From contig DAHVAL010000002.1 of the NCBI GenBank assembly GCA_027314645.1, positions 62,001-126,000 on the forward strand: 64,000 bases of DNA, written 5' to 3'. Of this stretch, positions 34,837 to 44,405 are shown in pieces. The notes under the pieces were generated by a model, which was given only the letters and a program-made list of their open reading frames with translations, was not told the DNA's origin and made no database searches. The stretch comes from Nitrospirota bacterium (GTDB taxonomy: Bacteria > Nitrospirota > Leptospirillia > Leptospirillales > Leptospirillaceae). The translations under genes and the position numbers were made by a program. The stretch's first letter is position 1. Every line of letters begins with the position of its first letter.

Positions 34837-37026
34837 GTGAATGACTCAGAATCACCCCTCACGGAACGCACTCTCCCCCTGAAAAGACGCCTCGTCATGT
34901 CCTTGTTCGAAACCGCCCTGGCGCTTTTCATGGTCGGGTCCCTCCTGTCGGTTCACCCCGATGACCCATCCCTCTTGACCGGATCAACCTCCGCCCGCGC
35001 CGAAAACCTCTTTGGCCTGGCCGGTTCGACCATGGCGGATTTCCTCTTTTCATTCCTGGGACTGTCCTCGGTTCTCCTGCCCCTTTTTCTCGCGGGGCAT
35101 GCGGCCCTGTCGCTCACCGGCAGAAGGCTCACCTTTGCCCCCCTTGCGGGAGTCTCCTTTCTTCTCGCGGGTCTCCCCGTTCTCTTGAGCCTCTTTGTGA
35201 CGCGCTTTCTTCCGGCGCCCTACCTGCCGGGAGGACTGTTCGGAACCTCTGTCGAGAGAGAACTCCTTCCGATTCTGAACCCCGCAGGAGTCGCCCTCCT
35301 GTGCGGAACCCTTTCCATCGGCGGCGCCTTGCTTCTTTTTTCAGGCCTTCGAATTCCTTTAGCCTCCATAATCGGGCGAATCCAATCCCTCCGTGAGTCC
35401 ATTCGCTGGGGGAAATCCTCTTCCACTGCCGGGATGTCCCGCCCGGACCTTCTCCCTCCTTCCACCAAAATGCCCGCAAAACCCCGGGAGATCGAAGCGG
35501 ATCCCCCCGAGGGCCCGGACCTTTTTCAGACCCCGTCCCCACGGCGCTCCCTCAATTCTCCCGACCGCCCATCGCCATCGGCCGCTCTCCCGGAGGAAAT
35601 CCCCACTCCGCCTTCCACCCTTTTGAACCCGCCGTCCAATGAGTCGGCCGACCAGGCGGATTTTGTCCGGGAGACCCAGAAAACGCTCGCCGAATTCTTC
35701 AATACCTATCAGGTCTCCGGCCGAATGGCCGGCACCCAGAGCGGACCGGTCGTCACACTGTTCGAATTCGCCCCTTCGCCGGGTCTCAAGGTCAGCCGCG
35801 TGACCGGTTTGTCCAGCGAGCTCGCCCTGACGCTGAAGGTTCCCCAAGTGAGGATCCAGGTTCCCGTTCCGGATAAATCGACGATCGGAATCGAGGTTCC
35901 AAACCCCCGGCGGGCGACGGTCTTTTTTCGGGACATCTACGAAAGTCTCTCGTTCAGATCCATCCCGTCCCCCTTGGCTTTGGCCATCGGAAAAACCATC
36001 GCCGGTGAGCCCTACGCGGCGGATCTCGCGCGTATGCCGCATCTTCTGGTTGCAGGGGCCACGGGAACCGGAAAGTCGGTGTGTCTAAACGGCATCATAT
36101 CAAGCCTCTTGATGAAAAACGGCCCCGACGAAGTGCGACTGCTCCTTGTCGATCCCAAGCGCCTTGAAATGGCTCCGTACGAAGGGATTCCCCACCTGCT
36201 GGGACCAGTGGTCACGGAACCTGGACTGGCCGTCGTCCGCCTTCGGGCTCTGGTGGGGGAGATGCTTCGGCGCTATGACCTGATGAGGGATGAGGGGGTC
36301 AAGAACATTGCCGAATTCAAAAAAGTGGTCCCCCCCGAACGCGCCTTCCCCTATATCGTGGTGGTGATCGACGAGTTGGCGGACCTGATGCTCGCCCAAA
36401 AAAAAGACGTGGAGCCGCCCATCATCCGACTCGCCCAAATGGCGCGGGCGGCGGGAATCCACCTTATTTTGGCAACGCAGCGTCCTTCGGCCCAGGTGGT
36501 GACGGGACTGATCAAAACCAATATTCCGGTAAAGATCGCGTTCCAGGTTTCAAGCCAGATCGATTCAAGGGTCATTTTAGACACGGGAGGGGCCGAGTTT
36601 CTTCTGGGTTCGGGGGACATGCTGATGAAGCCTCCAGGAACGGACGTGGTCCGGAGGGTCCATGGATCCTACATATCGGAAGAGGAGGTTTTTCGTCTCG
36701 TTGAATTCTGGCAACGCGTGCCTCCTCCCCCTCCTCGTCCGGAAGAGGAGCACCTTCTGTCTGCGGGATCGGGGGGAAGCCGGGAGGAAGGCTCCTTCTC
36801 TTCCGAAGACAATGACCCCGACGAGGAGGAGATCTACCAGGAAGCCCTTGCGCTTGTCTCCCGGCAAAAAAAGGCCTCCACCTCCCTGATCCAGAGATAC
36901 CTTAGAATCGGATACAATCGGGCCGCAAGGCTGATCGACCGCATGGAATCCGAAGGGGTCATCGGACCATCCGACGGGACGAGCCGTCCTCGTCCACTTT
37001 TGAAAGGGATCGACCCTCATGATTGA
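34837..37026 (+). CDS. ftsK: DNA translocase FtsK/SpoIIIE
   Basis: Septum-anchored DNA pump that clears chromosomes during division. The 729-residue product has about four transmembrane helices within residues 20-170 and a Pro/Ser-rich linker to about 270. The RecA-like motor has Walker A GATGTGKSV near residue 408 and Walker B VVVIDELADLM. The C-terminal winged-helix gamma domain (QKKASTSLIQRYLRIGYNRA) reads polar DNA motifs. The linker is shorter than in E. coli FtsK. It starts with GTG one base after the rnj stop and overlaps lolA by 8 bases. Confidence 0.96.
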   Translation: MNDSESPLTERTLPLKRRLVMSLFETALALFMVGSLLSVHPDDPSLLTGSTSARAENLFGLAGSTMADFLFSFLGLSSVLLPLFLAGHAALSLTGRRLTFAPLAGVSFLLAGLPVLLSLFVTRFLPAPYLPGGLFGTSVERELLPILNPAGVALLCGTLSIGGALLLFSGLRIPLASIIGRIQSLRESIRWGKSSSTAGMSRPDLLPPSTKMPAKPREIEADPPEGPDLFQTPSPRRSLNSPDRPSPSAALPEEIPTPPSTLLNPPSNESADQADFVRETQKTLAEFFNTYQVSGRMAGTQSGPVVTLFEFAPSPGLKVSRVTGLSSELALTLKVPQVRIQVPVPDKSTIGIEVPNPRRATVFFRDIYESLSFRSIPSPLALAIGKTIAGEPYAADLARMPHLLVAGATGTGKSVCLNGIISSLLMKNGPDEVRLLLVDPKRLEMAPYEGIPHLLGPVVTEPGLAVVRLRALVGEMLRRYDLMRDEGVKNIAEFKKVVPPERAFPYIVVVIDELADLMLAQKKDVEPPIIRLAQMARAAGIHLILATQRPSAQVVTGLIKTNIPVKIAFQVSSQIDSRVILDTGGAEFLLGSGDMLMKPPGTDVVRRVHGSYISEEEVFRLVEFWQRVPPPPPRPEEEHLLSAGSGGSREEGSFSSEDNDPDEEEIYQEALALVSRQKKASTSLIQRYLRIGYNRAARLIDRMESEGVIGPSDGTSRPRPLLKGIDPHD

Positions 37027-37741
37027 CCTTGGGCGCTTCATAAAGACCCACTCCTTCTTCCACCGCTTTGGATTCGTCTTCTCCCTGGGGGCGATCATTC
37101 TGGCGATGGGGATCTTGTTCGAATCAACCGAGGCCGCCGAAGTCTCCGGGTCCTCCAAGGAACTCTCCCTCCTTGTCCAGAAGGTCAAGGAAGGAGAAGG
37201 ATTCACCGGGGCATTCATCCAAACACTTGGAGCCCCCGGAAGCCCCACGACCCGATCGGAAGGATCTCTCGTCTACAAGGCCCCGGGCCTCATGATTCTT
37301 CGCTATACCAATCCTGCCGGCCAATGGCTCCGGATCGAGGGGAGCCGAATGGCGCTGTATGTGCCCCAGAACCGCCAGGTCCTTCTGAAAACCATCCGGA
37401 AGCACCGGATTCCTGAAACGCCCGCGATCCTTTTGGCGTCCATACCGGACATCTCCAAATGGTTTTTCGTCCGTCCGGAAAATTCAAGCGCCCTTCGAAA
37501 GGGGAATAAAATCTCCCTCGTTCTGATTCCCCGCCATCCCGATCCTCATCTCGCGCAGGCACGCCTGACGTTAAAGAAGGGCAAAGGAATCCTGACGGAT
37601 CTCCTCTTCATGGAACAAAACGGAACCTCCCTGTCCATCCACCTCGCCAATTTCAAGGTCCTTCCTCACGTTTCGCCCAACGACCTCAAGGTATCCGTGC
37701 CAAAAGGGACGACCGCCGCCGAGATTCCGGGAGCTTTCTGA
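37019..37741 (+). CDS. lolA: Outer-membrane lipoprotein carrier protein LolA-like
   Basis: Periplasmic chaperone that ferries lipoproteins to the outer membrane. The 240-residue product has a signal peptide (hydrophobic residues 18-36, likely cut after TEAAE or nearby). Its beta-sheet domain contains FTGAFIQTL, GSLVYKAPGLMILRYTNP and DLKVSVPKGTTA. Similarity to LolA is moderate but the ftsK-lolA order is common in bacteria. Its stop overlaps the uvrA start by one base (TGATG). Confidence 0.85.
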   Translation: MIDLGRFIKTHSFFHRFGFVFSLGAIILAMGILFESTEAAEVSGSSKELSLLVQKVKEGEGFTGAFIQTLGAPGSPTTRSEGSLVYKAPGLMILRYTNPAGQWLRIEGSRMALYVPQNRQVLLKTIRKHRIPETPAILLASIPDISKWFFVRPENSSALRKGNKISLVLIPRHPDPHLAQARLTLKKGKGILTDLLFMEQNGTSLSIHLANFKVLPHVSPNDLKVSVPKGTTAAEIPGAF

Positions 37742-40611
37742 TGTCCCTGTCGCACGCCCCCCAACCTCCGACAAATGAAATCATTTCCCTCAAGGGGGTC
37801 CGGCAGCACAACCTGAAGAATTTCGACCTTGAAATTCCGCGAAATCGGCTCGTCGTTATTACGGGTCTCTCCGGATCGGGAAAAAGCTCCCTGGCGTTTG
37901 ACACCCTTTATGCCGAAGGACAGCGGCGGTACGTGGAGTCGCTCTCGGCTTACGTCCGCCAATTTCTTGAGATGATGGACAAGCCCGATGTCGATTCCAT
38001 CGAGGGGCTGTCCCCGGCGATCGCGATCGACCAGAAGGTGACCTCCAGGAATCCCCGCTCCACCGTTGGAACCGTGACGGAGATCCATGACTACCTTAGG
38101 CTTCTGTTCGCCCGCATCGGGCACCCCCATTGTCCCGTGTGCGGACGACCCGTCACCCCCCAAACCGTTTCCCAGATGGTGGACCAGATCCAGGCCCTCC
38201 CGGACGGGGCCAGGTACATGATCCTGGCCCCGTCCATCCAAGGGCGCAAGGGGGAGTATCGCAAGGAACTCCTTCGGATTGCCCGCGAGGGATTTACCCG
38301 AGTCCGGCTCGACGGGAAGATTCATGAACTTGAGGAGATCCCCGAAATCGATCGAAAAAAGGCCCATTCCCTTGAAATCGTCATTGATCGGCTTTCTGTT
38401 CGCCCCGACAATTCCCAGAGGCTCGCGGACAGCCTCGCCATCGGTCTCCGGGAAGGTCAAGGACGAGTGATCATTCATCTTCCGGAAAAACCGGGAGATC
38501 CGTCGACGTCGGAAGACCTCATCCTGTCCGAGACCGAAGCGTGCACCATTTGCAATATCAGTCTTCCGGAGCTCTCCCCCAAGCTGTTTAGCTTCAACTC
38601 CCCCTATGGAGCCTGTCCGGAATGCCTGGGGATCGGCACTCTGATGGAGGTCGACCCGGCGCTTCTGATCCCCCACCCGGACCTTTCCCTCTCCGAGGGC
38701 GGAATCAGAATTCTCGAAAGCCGGAACCTCTCCTCGGTCCGAAACCGTCTTCTCCGATTTATGGAAGAGCGGGGAGTCAAGCCGGTGACTCCCTTTTCAA
38801 AATTGGACCCCATGTTCCTGGAGGAGATGCTCCATGGAACCACGGGACGCCCGGCGTCGGAGATTTCTGGAAAGCCCCTCTCGCGTTCCGGCTTCGATGG
38901 ACTGGTCCCCCTTCTGGGGGCCCTTCATAGAAGCAACCAGATCGGGGCCTGGGCCAGGGGGGAACTGGAGTCCGTCCTATCGGAAAAACCCTGCCCCTCC
39001 TGTCAGGGGGCCCGATTGAAGCGGGAAAGCCTGGCCGTCACAGTGGGAGCGGTCAACATCCACCAGCTTTCCTCCCTTTCCGTCCACGAATCCCTCGATT
39101 TCTTCAACCGGCTCACCCTGACGGAAAAGGAAACGAACATCGCCAGAAAAATCCTGAGGGAAATCCGGGGGAGGCTTTCCTTTCTCACCGAAGTGGGCGT
39201 CGATTATCTCAATCTCGCCCGGTCCGCCCAAACCCTTTCCGGAGGCGAGTCTCAACGGATCCGCCTTGCCACTCAGATCGGGGCCGGCCTCACCGGAGTC
39301 CTCTATATTCTTGATGAGCCGTCGATCGGCCTTCACCCCAGAGACAACAAGAAGCTCCTCGACACCCTCTTTCATCTCCGGGACTTGGGAAACTCCGTCA
39401 TCGTTGTCGAGCACGACGAGGAGACCATCACCTCCGCCGACCATGTCATCGACATGGGACCCGGGGCCGGTCGCCTCGGAGGCGAAATCCTGGCCCAGGG
39501 AACGCCGCAGGAAATCATGCAAAATCCACGCTCCATCACCGGCGCTTACCTGTCCGGAACCCGATCCATCGCGCGTAAAAGCAGCTGGAGAAAGCCCCGT
39601 GGAACGCTCACGGTGGTGGGGGCGACCGAACACAACCTGAAGGAAATCGATGTCTCCTTCCCCCTGGGGGTACTGACCGTCGTGGCGGGGGTCTCCGGCT
39701 CGGGAAAGAGCTCCCTCGTTCTCGATGTTCTCTATAACCGTCTCGCCAGACTTTTCTACGGGAGCCGGGAACGTCCCGGGCAATGCCGGGAAATCCGGGG
39801 CGTGGACAAGATCGACAAGGTGGTGAATATCGACCAATCGCCCATCGGGCGCACTCCCCGCTCAAACCCCGCCACCTACACCGGACTTTTTACCCCGGTC
39901 CGCGAACTTTATTCTCAGGTTCCCGAATCACGCGCCCGGGGATACGATCCGGGCCGATTCAGTTTCAACGTCAAGGGCGGCCGATGCGAAGCCTGTCAAG
40001 GGGACGGGGTGATCAAGATCGAAATGCATTTCCTGCCGGACGTCTACGTGGTATGCGACCTTTGCCGCGGAGCCCGATACAACCGCGAAACCCTCGAGAT
40101 CCGGTATCGGGGCCGATCGATCGCGGAGGTCCTTGAAATGACGGTGGAGGATGCCCACGAATTCTTTGGCGCCATTCCGTCCATCTCAGGCAAACTCGAG
40201 ACTTTGAGGGAGGTCGGTCTGGGCTACATTCACCTCGGACAATCGGCCACAACGCTCTCGGGGGGAGAGGCCCAGCGCGTGAAGCTCTCCCGGGAGCTTT
40301 CCAGGCGGGCCACAGGCAATACCCTCTATATCCTCGATGAGCCGACCACCGGCCTTCACTTCGCCGACATCCAGAAACTTCTCGACACCCTCGAGGCGCT
40401 CGTCGCCTCGGGAAACACGGTGGTCGTGATCGAGCATAATATCGACATCATCGCCAACGCCGACCATCTCATCGATCTCGGTCCCGAAGGGGGGGACCGC
40501 GGGGGGCGCGTCGTGGCCGAAGGCTCTCCCGAAGCGATCATGCGCCACCCGCATTCCTTCACCGGCCAGGCCCTTCGGGAACACTTCGCGCGAAAGAGTT
40601 CCAAAAAATGA
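37741..40611 (+). CDS. uvrA: Excinuclease ABC subunit A (UvrA)
   Basis: Damage-recognition ATPase of nucleotide excision repair. The 956-residue product has two ABC modules: Walker A GLSGSGKSS near residue 45 and GVSGSGKSS near 660. Two signature motifs (TLSGGESQR, TLSGGEAQR) and two Walker B segments (LDEPSIGLH, LDEPTTGLH) match. Zinc-finger cysteines occur at CTIC...CPEC and CEAC...CDLC. VNIDQSPIGRTPRSNPATYT is the UvrB-binding region signature. Length is typical. It overlaps the next gene by 4 bases. Confidence 0.98.
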   Translation: MSLSHAPQPPTNEIISLKGVRQHNLKNFDLEIPRNRLVVITGLSGSGKSSLAFDTLYAEGQRRYVESLSAYVRQFLEMMDKPDVDSIEGLSPAIAIDQKVTSRNPRSTVGTVTEIHDYLRLLFARIGHPHCPVCGRPVTPQTVSQMVDQIQALPDGARYMILAPSIQGRKGEYRKELLRIAREGFTRVRLDGKIHELEEIPEIDRKKAHSLEIVIDRLSVRPDNSQRLADSLAIGLREGQGRVIIHLPEKPGDPSTSEDLILSETEACTICNISLPELSPKLFSFNSPYGACPECLGIGTLMEVDPALLIPHPDLSLSEGGIRILESRNLSSVRNRLLRFMEERGVKPVTPFSKLDPMFLEEMLHGTTGRPASEISGKPLSRSGFDGLVPLLGALHRSNQIGAWARGELESVLSEKPCPSCQGARLKRESLAVTVGAVNIHQLSSLSVHESLDFFNRLTLTEKETNIARKILREIRGRLSFLTEVGVDYLNLARSAQTLSGGESQRIRLATQIGAGLTGVLYILDEPSIGLHPRDNKKLLDTLFHLRDLGNSVIVVEHDEETITSADHVIDMGPGAGRLGGEILAQGTPQEIMQNPRSITGAYLSGTRSIARKSSWRKPRGTLTVVGATEHNLKEIDVSFPLGVLTVVAGVSGSGKSSLVLDVLYNRLARLFYGSRERPGQCREIRGVDKIDKVVNIDQSPIGRTPRSNPATYTGLFTPVRELYSQVPESRARGYDPGRFSFNVKGGRCEACQGDGVIKIEMHFLPDVYVVCDLCRGARYNRETLEIRYRGRSIAEVLEMTVEDAHEFFGAIPSISGKLETLREVGLGYIHLGQSATTLSGGEAQRVKLSRELSRRATGNTLYILDEPTTGLHFADIQKLLDTLEALVASGNTVVVIEHNIDIIANADHLIDLGPEGGDRGGRVVAEGSPEAIMRHPHSFTGQALREHFARKSSKK

Positions 40612-41519
40612 TGCCCACGCCTGGAGCCTTCCCATTTTTCCTGGGCTCTCCCGTCAGGATCCTCTCCTCCGCTTTCGCCGTCAACATGACGCTGGCGGGA
40701 TTGAAGGTGGTGTGGGGACACCGGATCCATTCGGTGGGAATGTTGGCCGACGGCTACCATTCCCTCCTCGACTCCCTTTCGGACCTCCTCTGTCTCCTGG
40801 GATCGCTGGCCGCTCGCCGTCCTCCCGACGCCGACCACCCTTACGGGCACTCGAAATACGAACCCTTGACTCAAGCCGCCGTGGGCTTGCTGCTTTTTTT
40901 CACGGGGTACGAGGTGCTCAGCCACAGCTATGATCAATTTCAATCCCGCCAACATCCCATTTCAAGCTGGGTTTCCGTGATGGTCATGGGAATTTCGATC
41001 GGGTTGCAGATGATTCTCTATACCGCGGAGAAAAAGGTGGCGCGCATCACCGGAGATGCGATCGTGGCGGCCGATGCGACTCACATCCGGTCGGACCTGC
41101 TGGCTTCCGGGTCGGTTTTGGTGGGGCTTTTTCTGTCCTCAAGAGGCCTCCCCTTCGCCGATCCGGTCATCGGCGTCCTTATTGCCGGGTTGATCGGCCA
41201 TGCCGGATACCATCTCCTGAAGGAGGGAACCCAGGTCCTTTCCGATTCCTCCCCCCTTCCCCCCGCGGAGATCACCGAGCTCGTCCGCCAGACTCCGGGT
41301 GTGGTGGACTGCCACAACATTCGCGCGCGCGGATCGAAAAATCGTATTACAATGGATTTGAATGTCCATGTTCCACGAAACATGACCGTTCAGTCCGCCC
41401 ACCACATCGCCCATCGGATCGAGGCCCGGATTCGGGAACACTACCCGGCGGTTGTTGAAGTGGTTGTCCATATCGAACCCGATCAGGAGGATCTTCATGA
41501 CCCCGTCGTCACCCATTGA
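40608..41519 (+). CDS. Cation diffusion facilitator (CDF) family metal transporter
   Basis: Proton-coupled exporter of divalent metals such as Zn2+, Fe2+ or Co2+; the metal cannot be told from sequence. The 303-residue product has several transmembrane helices with the metal-site pattern GYHSLLDSLSD in helix 2 and DATHIRSDLLASG in helix 5, both HxxxD type. The HPYGHSKYEPL loop lies between, and a cytoplasmic C-terminal domain follows helix 6. The ATG overlaps the uvrA stop (ATGA). In a metal-rich acid habitat a metal exporter is plausible. Confidence 0.92.
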   Translation: MMPTPGAFPFFLGSPVRILSSAFAVNMTLAGLKVVWGHRIHSVGMLADGYHSLLDSLSDLLCLLGSLAARRPPDADHPYGHSKYEPLTQAAVGLLLFFTGYEVLSHSYDQFQSRQHPISSWVSVMVMGISIGLQMILYTAEKKVARITGDAIVAADATHIRSDLLASGSVLVGLFLSSRGLPFADPVIGVLIAGLIGHAGYHLLKEGTQVLSDSSPLPPAEITELVRQTPGVVDCHNIRARGSKNRITMDLNVHVPRNMTVQSAHHIAHRIEARIREHYPAVVEVVVHIEPDQEDLHDPVVTH

Positions 41520-42540
41520 CTCCTTCAACCCCGCGGCTCCCTTCGCCATCACCATGGGTGATCCGGCTGGAATCGGACCGGAAATCATCGTGAAAGGCTG
41601 GACACACAAGGATATTTTCGGGATTCGCAAAGTCGTGGTCGGAGATATCGACCTTATTACAGACATGGCTCGGCGCTACACCCCTGAACTTTTGGTCCAG
41701 CCCGTCCAGGATCCGTCCGAAGTTCCCGATGACCCGATGGTTCTCTCCGTCCTACAGCCAAGGGACACAGGGGATCTGGAACCGGTCCAGCCCGGGCAGC
41801 CCTCGGTCGCCTCCGGCCGATGGGCTTACGCCTGCGTCAAGACCGCGGTCGAACTCGCCATGGAGAAACGGGTCGCCGCCATGACAACGGCCCCCCTGAC
41901 GAAGGTAGCGCTCCGATCGGCCGGGTACGAGTTTCCCGGACACACGGAACTGATCGCCTCCCTGACCCGGACCCGGCATGTGGGCATGATGCTTGTGGGC
42001 GGCCCTTTGCGTGTGATCCTTGTGACGATCCACATCGCATTGCGGGAGGTTCCCGGCCAACTCACGATCGAAAGGGAGGCCGAAACCATCCGGCTCGCCG
42101 GGGAAGCGTTGAGGCTTCTTGGGGTGAACGAGAAGAAGATCGCCGTGGCCGCCTTGAACCCTCATGCCGGGGAAGCCTCGATGTTCGGCGACGAGGAAGA
42201 ACGGATCATTTTTCCCGCCATCATGGAAGCCCGCTCCGAGGGCGTGGATGTGGAAGGGCCGTTGCCGGCGGACAGCCTCTTCCACAAGGCGGCACGGGGT
42301 GATTACGCGATCGTGGTCGCCCAGTATCACGATCAGGGGCTGATTCCGCTCAAGCTGTTAGGGTTCGGGAAGGCGGTGAACGTCACCATCGGCCTTCCGA
42401 TTCTTCGGACGTCTGTGGACCATGGGACGGCCTACAACATCGTCGGAAAAGGACTGGCTCAACCCGGAAGCCTCATCGAGGCGGTTCGCCTGGCCAGATC
42501 GATCGTCGACCGCCATACGACCCCCGGAACCCATGGATAA
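41497..42540 (+). CDS. pdxA: 4-hydroxythreonine-4-phosphate dehydrogenase (PdxA)
   Basis: Oxidises 4-phosphohydroxy-L-threonine in pyridoxal phosphate synthesis (DXP-dependent route, which also uses the Dxs product). The 347-residue product shows ITMGDPAGIGPE at the N-terminus, TAPLTK, GHTELIA (metal histidine), ALNPHAGE and YHDQGLIPLK. The ATG at 41497 has AGGAGG upstream and lies 23 bases inside the end of the CDF gene. The longer open frame has no ribosome site. Confidence 0.95.
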   Translation: MTPSSPIDSFNPAAPFAITMGDPAGIGPEIIVKGWTHKDIFGIRKVVVGDIDLITDMARRYTPELLVQPVQDPSEVPDDPMVLSVLQPRDTGDLEPVQPGQPSVASGRWAYACVKTAVELAMEKRVAAMTTAPLTKVALRSAGYEFPGHTELIASLTRTRHVGMMLVGGPLRVILVTIHIALREVPGQLTIEREAETIRLAGEALRLLGVNEKKIAVAALNPHAGEASMFGDEEERIIFPAIMEARSEGVDVEGPLPADSLFHKAARGDYAIVVAQYHDQGLIPLKLLGFGKAVNVTIGLPILRTSVDHGTAYNIVGKGLAQPGSLIEAVRLARSIVDRHTTPGTHG

Positions 42541-42685
42541 CCTCGTTTTTTCCCCTCCGATCAATTAGCTTCCTTGTTTCCATCAAGCACCTTCTTATTG
42601 GTCTCAACTTTTTAAAAAAGGCGCCGATAAGACCGCTGTAAAGAGGAAATGCGTTGAGATTTACAATTATTTCAAGGAGATCAAA

Positions 42686-43333
42686 ATGAAGCTTCCAACT
42701 TTCCGCTCACTTCTCAACGGCTGGCGTATGAGGATCTTGGCCATTGCAGTCGCGGCGGCCGGATTCTTTTCTCCCTCTCCCTCGTACGCGGTCACCTCTG
42801 GCCCCGGAGTCTGGGATTTCATGATCTTTGGAAACTATGACCTTACCACCATCAACACCGGAGCGATCTACTCTAATTTTCCCACGGGATTCGCCTCACC
42901 GACATGGAACAAAGTTATGAACAATGGCTATGGAGGGGGCGTCGGACTGGCCTACTGGTTCAACGATACCGTGGCCCTCCGCATCGATGTCCAGACCAGT
43001 CTCTTCACCGAACAGTCCCCCCTCACCGGCTCCGTCCAGTCCTCCCCCCTGACGGGCGGGATTGAACTGAAGCTCTGGGGCGACCCCGACTATTACCTCT
43101 ATTTTGTGGTGGATGCGGGCGCCGCCTACGAATCGACCATGTCCGGGACCTCCTTTTTTGGATCGGCGACTGAAAATGCCTGGACGGCCTATGGGGATGC
43201 GGGTCTCGGTCTCAACCTCGACTTTGTCTTCATCGAAGCCAAGGTGGCTTATATGCCTCAGTTCATGGCCCATTCGTCCTATTCCCAGAACGGTCTTTGG
43301 TATGTGCCTGTGACGGCGGGATTCAACTTTTAA
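42686..43333 (+). CDS. Predicted outer-membrane beta-barrel protein
   Basis: A 215-residue exported protein with a signal peptide (hydrophobic 17-33, likely cut at SYA-V). The mature part alternates hydrophobic and polar residues in short strands rich in Gly, Tyr and Trp. It ends in a terminal phenylalanine (TAGFNF), the usual outer-membrane insertion signal. It looks like a small eight-strand OmpA/OmpW-type barrel. AAGGAG precedes the ATG. It lies 145 bases after pdxA, and a GC-rich imperfect hairpin follows its stop at about 43350-43380. Substrate or function unknown. Confidence 0.75.
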   Translation: MKLPTFRSLLNGWRMRILAIAVAAAGFFSPSPSYAVTSGPGVWDFMIFGNYDLTTINTGAIYSNFPTGFASPTWNKVMNNGYGGGVGLAYWFNDTVALRIDVQTSLFTEQSPLTGSVQSSPLTGGIELKLWGDPDYYLYFVVDAGAAYESTMSGTSFFGSATENAWTAYGDAGLGLNLDFVFIEAKVAYMPQFMAHSSYSQNGLWYVPVTAGFNF

Positions 43334-43489
43334 CCCTCGGGATTTTTTGCGGGGGGAAGGGCTGGAAGGCCCTCCTCCCGTAAATCTCAGACCCATGGGT
43401 CATGGCCTCTTAGGGTCGAATAATTATAAGTTTAACTCCATAAAAGGTTGAAGAATTCCCCAAGACGTGCAGATTTTTTTTACCGCCAC

Positions 43490-43518
43490 TTGCGAATCCT
43501 CTCAGGCTCTGATAGTTT
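43490..43518 (+). promoter_or_regulatory. Putative sigma70 promoter of the His/Lys-rich peptide gene
   Basis: TTGCGA (43490-43495) and TAGTTT (43513-43518) are spaced by 17 bases, about 45 bases before the start codon at 43565. Both boxes are partial matches, so this is a moderate call. Confidence 0.45.
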
Positions 43519-43564
43519 AAAGGGAGCCGCGTTTCACTCTGTCCACCATTATCAAGGAGCTTCG

Positions 43565-43879
43565 ATGAAAAAACTGGCATCCATTGTCGGTTCCTTCGCT
43601 GCAGTGATCTTTTCGTTTTCTTTGATTGCCGCCCCGGTCACCTTTGCGGCGGACGCGTCCGCCCCTGCCGCGGCTACCGCCCCGGCAAAACCAGCGGCCC
43701 CGGCAAAGCATAAGAAAGCCCACAAGAAGAAAGTGCACCACAAGCGGCATTGGAAAAAGCACGATTGCAATCATCACACCCGGTACTACAAGCGGCACCA
43801 CCGCTGCTATCCGCATCACAAGGGTCACAAGAAGCATGCCATGAAGAAGCACGTTGTAAAGAAGAACGCGGCGAATTAA
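43565..43879 (+). CDS. Exported His/Lys-rich basic peptide, acid-shock (Asr)-like
   Basis: A 104-residue protein with a clear signal peptide (residues 1-28, cut near TFA-AD), an Ala/Pro-rich linker and a mature tail of very high His and Lys content. I count 15 His and 2 Cys in the last 60 residues. The layout resembles the E. coli acid shock protein Asr (AAPAK repeats then HHKK), which buffers the periplasm at low pH; metal binding is an alternative. This is a composition-based resemblance, not proven homology. AAGGAG lies 6 bases before the ATG at 43565, and a strong terminator follows. Confidence 0.75.
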   Translation: MKKLASIVGSFAAVIFSFSLIAAPVTFAADASAPAAATAPAKPAAPAKHKKAHKKKVHHKRHWKKHDCNHHTRYYKRHHRCYPHHKGHKKHAMKKHVVKKNAAN

Positions 43880-43880
43880 T

Positions 43881-43915
43881 AAAAAAGGCCGGAGCGTAAA
43901 CGCTCCGGCCTTTTT
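43881..43915. terminator. Bidirectional intrinsic terminator
   Basis: A perfect 10-bp stem (GGCCGGAGCG with CGCTCCGGCC, TAAA loop) is flanked by six A on the left and five T on the right. It can end both the plus-strand peptide gene and the converging minus-strand rnhA/efflux transcript. Confidence 0.93.
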
Positions 43916-43973
43916 CGTTTCTCGGGATTTTCCCTCCGGGTCTCCGTTCGATTCCTTGTGATCCCCCCTTCAA

Positions 43974-44405
43974 TCAGCCTTTCGGAATGGCTTTCTTGGC
44001 CAAGAGATCCACGCGTTCGTTCTCCGCGTGCCCGTCATGGCCCCGCACCCATCGCCATGTCAATGAATGGACACCCGAAAGACGGTCAAGTTCGCGCCAA
44101 AGGTCCGCATTCTTGACAGGTCCCCCGGAGGAGGTCCGGAACCCGTTCTTCTTCCACCCGAAGATCCATTCGGTCATTCCCTTCTGCACGTACTGGCTAT
44201 CGGTGTGGACCGTCACCCGGCAGGGCTTCTTGAGGGAGGTCAAGCCGGAGATCACGGCGGTGAGCTCCATGCGATTGTTGGTCGTCGACGGCTCTCCTCC
44301 CGAGATCTCCCGCTCCACCCCCCGGCATCGCAACAGGGCCCCCCATCCCCCTGGCCCTGGATTCCCGGAGCAGGCCCCGTCCGTATACAGGTCGACCTCA
44401 TCCAT
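43974..44405 (-). CDS. rnhA: Ribonuclease HI (RnhA)
   Basis: Cleaves the RNA strand of RNA-DNA hybrids. The 143-residue product has the four carboxylates: D of [16 protein letters not shown] of [10 protein letters not shown] of VHTDSQYV, and D in the C-terminal [11 protein letters not shown] segment. The RGHDGH histidine loop and a basic protrusion are also present. The ATG overlaps the tolC stop by one base, so this housekeeping gene is carried as the last gene of the efflux operon. Confidence 0.95.
   Translation of the reverse strand: MDEVDLYTDGACSGNPGPGGWGALLRCRGVEREISGGEPSTTNNRMELTAVISGLTSLKKPCRVTVHTDSQYVQKGMTEWIFGWKKNGFRTSSGGPVKNADLWRELDRLSGVHSLTWRWVRGHDGHAENERVDLLAKKAIPKG

Noticed and set aside
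42541-42685. Possible promoter before the outer-membrane protein gene
   Set aside because: Several weak TTG/TATT pairs exist but none has both good boxes and good spacing, so no call was made.
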